Origin: Parafrankia sp. EUN1f
Lineage (GTDB): Bacteria > Actinomycetota > Actinomycetes > Frankiales > Frankiaceae
Reading direction: 5' to 3'
Length of the DNA: 64,000 nucleotides
NCBI RefSeq assembly: GCF_000177675.1
Contig: NZ_ADGX01000027.1
Span: 1-64,000, forward strand
Under the pieces are notes generated by a model that worked only from the letters and a program-made list of their open reading frames with translations, searched no databases and was not told the origin of the DNA. Position numbers and translations under genes: made by a program. Below are positions 62,801-64,000 of the stretch, piece after piece (the first letter of the stretch is position 1; each line of letters opens with the position of its first letter).

Positions 62801-64000
62801 GGTGGCCACAGGCGTCCGAGGGGGTCCGTGGTCAGCGGTGGTGGTCGGTCCGCCGGGCTGTACAGCACCTCCCAGCGCGGCTTCGGTTCCGCCTGGCTGG
62901 GCACCAGATAGGAATCTCCGGCGACGGTTTCCGCCCCGATGCCGACGGTGGCGGGCGGTACGAAGACGTGCACGCCCGCGGCCCTGCCAACCTGCTCCCA
63001 GAAGTCCCTCCCCTGGGTGGTGAGGTTTTCGCTGGCGACGACCAGTGGCTGTTCGGGGGTCCAGCCGTGTCGGGCGAGATAGGCCGGGACGTCGGCGGCA
63101 CGGAGGTGGTGGGACGTCCCGTCGACGCGGCCGACGACGAGCGTCGTTCCGGTGGTTTCCACTCCGATGATGGCGCCACGGATCTCGAAGCGGTCCGTGC
63201 GGGTGGGGACGTCCGCGAGGAGCGGGAGCTGTCCGCGTCCGCCGGGTTGGAGCATGGCCAGCCCGGCGGGGAGTGTGACGACCGCGTCGCTGCGCAGCAG
63301 CCGGCCGCTCGATGCGGGCGTCAGCCAGGCCGGTGGGGTGACCAGGCCGGCGCCGCCGCGGGGCCCGGGCTCGGGCTGATGGAAAAGCCAGCTGGTGTCG
63401 CTTCCGTCGGTGTGGATCGCGCCCCTCGTCACCCGTGGCCGGGTGCCGGGGTGGGGTGCCCAGATCTCGGTGCGCAGTGCGGCGGAGAACGAGGCCAGCT
63501 GGCTCTCCAACGCCGCCAGCCTGGTCGGGTCCGCGCCAGCCGGCTCCGGGGCGACCCAGAACTGCACCGGGCCGCGGCGCCAGCCGGCCGCGGTGAGCAG
63601 TTCGCGCAGCGTGCCCTCGGTGAGAGCGGCGTCGGCCGCGCCAGCTGCGCCGGCCGTGGTTGGCAGGGCGAGGCGGCCGTCCGCCATCCGCGGCAGGAAC
63701 ACGGTCGTCACCCGGGGGATGGGCGTGATCCTCGCCGCGACCTCGGCGGTGTCCGCTGTGAAGATCGTGCGTTGGCCGGGGCGGGCGTGCACGCCAGGAT
63801 GGCTCGTGGGCACCGCGTCCGGTAGCGGGCTGGGGACCAGCGGCTGGTAGCCCTTTTGTCCGCTGTGGTGAAGGTGCAGCGTTCGGCGTGGCTGGGTCGG
63901 GCCGCGTCCGGAGAAGGTGGTGGTTTCCAGGTCGTCGCGAACCGGTTCGACGACGACGAGATCGATGTCGAGCGCCCTTGCCGCCAGCGTGGTCACCGGG
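59857..64000 (-). CDS. Giant multidomain protein, upstream segment (module 1), open to the right edge
   Basis: At least 1380 residues as read, in frame to the window edge; a GTG at 63996 is internal in all likelihood. The first ~55 residues (RALDIDLVVVEPV ... LHLHHSGQKGYQPLVP) resemble the end of an OTU-like domain whose His region is changed. Module 1 then follows: TVFLPRMADGRLALP, PVQFWVAPEPAGADP, EIWAPHPGTRPRV, VLDLPVLPDGHLGL, YTNGSYMFGR, GGLPIYVG, VVVVGSSPDGRMTV. Each has a counterpart in module 2 of the downstream segment. Near the end lies an extra domain (HLADLLGLRITIHTPTG-like) absent from module 2. After about 60116 the true coding frame is that of the downstream segment. Confidence 0.8.
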   Translation of the reverse strand, partial: PVTTLAARALDIDLVVVEPVRDDLETTTFSGRGPTQPRRTLHLHHSGQKGYQPLVPSPLPDAVPTSHPGVHARPGQRTIFTADTAEVAARITPIPRVTTVFLPRMADGRLALPTTAGAAGAADAALTEGTLRELLTAAGWRRGPVQFWVAPEPAGADPTRLAALESQLASFSAALRTEIWAPHPGTRPRVTRGAIHTDGSDTSWLFHQPEPGPRGGAGLVTPPAWLTPASSGRLLRSDAVVTLPAGLAMLQPGGRGQLPLLADVPTRTDRFEIRGAIIGVETTGTTLVVGRVDGTSHHLRAADVPAYLARHGWTPEQPLVVASENLTTQGRDFWEQVGRAAGVHVFVPPATVGIGAETVAGDSYLVPSQAEPKPRWEVLYSPADRPPPLTTDPLGRLWPPDDPLWLRMTTSGLASTTSRYEHTPPARDLPYPADVLVLDLPVLPDGHLGLSYPDGTVRRLDLPARPDYAVPPVVGSRTSQLLDRIREIPGRHAAVVLWSQPPPATGQNPGDTATINFNNEVRGLANQLGIPVIRIAAGADPFSANRVPGSPLPTSSRPDQRPQAPEIQVVTPRGQQDLPTYFQIGPTGQLHKFDQFEIHDPVHAYTNGSYMFGRPAKTGGVNTEVGYWDAKLNGLDDSLPVIAVHTDIEGRPSWSYHTHLEITAQEISNVLRSRPRIPGAKPIPLAPYRLITTNPAAQPTTHLEALAKEISAQLGGLPIYVGRKASSLPGMNDLRAEAWIPVVVPITADTDAHPLAELHDVELDALLDSPEPSPTTTRIDHVRDGANAQLVPFGQSFEQSVDFDYSEWNLLNPPISQVLMVVHSDEQGPYAVDLARPLLDDRDVPHQPARVAGVLQVIVRGGLESVTVRLDHFPDPVRIPPTALATIIRRFLPPSSGSAAPPAIALVAPQSISKKRLNQNTFPIMLSVDLNLPVLIQQTDHAPTKWFKIPPERYPEPKSVLGWQFTDDTNRQNVINLAGPNGPSTLEHAPDHIIAAIQAGVRVVVVGSSPDGRMTVHINKSHSAIHTYPLAHLITVVNNRINDSGEPSRKITPRTDVTTVEDASQHMTFWVLSPEESYSGSIPDAGYNERITRFERDVREQIGLIELTAQPASPEVTYPGAGSVITLNDGSEARTVHLGDTAANQVDELLAALIASAATQHPDTHFPQILDNLTTAPTHHLTGLRNHLADLHHSHLATPTSQSSQTGTDAPTDLTTATNGLRTPPTSATPTSSDLPHLLADLLGLRITIHTPTGVRTITGSRDHHPTRHNTAAPANPVSPATSLPTVAIFEDPTPGPAAPAITPSSAPAPTPPSPPSMTAPHPATTKRSRTPHSTTASATSRTTSTTDSPTPSPHPTSPPGHRPRTPHPAPPRHHQRIPT
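60105..60125. other. Frameshift site joining the two giant ORFs
   Basis: Plus strand reads GGCCGGGGGTGGGG here. The upstream ORF has sensible sequence to VAIFEDP, then turns to Pro/Ser/Thr shadow. The downstream frame, without any stop, continues sensibly as STRYYALQRTG and DSTPPSYDK through to 59473 and beyond. Adding one C to the coding-strand C-run joins them into one gene. Confidence 0.8.

Noticed and set aside
1-64000. tRNA, rRNA, integrase or insertion sequence
   Set aside because: No cloverleaf-like, rRNA-like or transposase-like sequence was recognised on either strand.

Overview
High-GC actinobacterial chromosome. The coding style (heavy GTG/TTG start use, one-base start/stop overlaps, abundant acyl-CoA dehydrogenases, thiolase-like and DUF35 proteins, large repeat proteins) suggests a Frankia-like or related filamentous actinomycete; this is an inference from gene content, since no rRNA or other taxonomic marker lies in the window. 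I saw no tRNA, rRNA, CRISPR array, complete insertion sequence or replication origin.

Region 1 (1-22.4 kb) is a lipid/steroid-type acyl-CoA catabolic block. A minus-strand operon of eight genes runs from 11454 to 2024: a fused LivH-LivM permease, LivG and LivF ATPases, a small membrane protein and four acyl-CoA dehydrogenases arranged as two heteromer-type pairs. The last one carries a palindromic 27-bp minisatellite and a frameshift. Divergent to it, 11774-16108 encodes a double DUF35 protein, two lipid-transfer-type thiolases and a cyclase-family hydrolase. A third unit (21290 to 16595) encodes a natural fusion of ChsH2- and ChsH1-like enoyl-CoA hydratase parts, an Ltp2-like aldolase and an acyl-CoA synthetase, and is divergent from an SDR dehydrogenase. 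Two exact matches to the KstR operator pattern TnnAACnnGTTnnA sit in this last divergent promoter, and a near match sits in the first. This fits removal of a steroid side chain or a similar branched acyl chain. No steroid ring-degradation genes are visible.

Region 2 (22.5-31 kb) looks like a membrane signalling or conflict module. An effector-associated-domain (EAD1) protein with one membrane helix and an ectodomain, and an EAD1-TIR protein, flank a MoxR ATPase, a transglutaminase-less TgpA/DUF4129-like membrane protein, a DUF58 protein and a second single-pass ectodomain protein. Next to it is an iron-box-controlled siderophore-interacting protein.

Region 3 (32-40.9 kb) holds a 1055-residue receptor-like protein with a periplasmic-binding-type ectodomain, an MFS exporter with a large inverted-repeat operator, a GDSL/SGNH hydrolase, a membrane-anchored Hsp70-like protein and an ECF sigma factor.

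Region 4 (40.9-64 kb, all minus strand) is the most unusual part. An extremely large gene enters from the right edge. It has two homologous ~1,200-1,300-residue N-terminal modules, six beta-rich units in an A-B-C-A-B-C order and a C-terminal OTU-type cysteine protease. Two companion proteins and a beta-helix/double-AAA ATPase (CbxX/EccA-like) follow in the same direction. The giant gene appears as two ORFs only because of a one-base frameshift near 60115. I propose it as a candidate secreted or surface effector system with its own AAA chaperone.

Three apparent frameshifts (about 3075, 28130 and 60115) have the same polarity and lie in G/C homopolymers, so base-calling error should be excluded before any of these genes is called broken.
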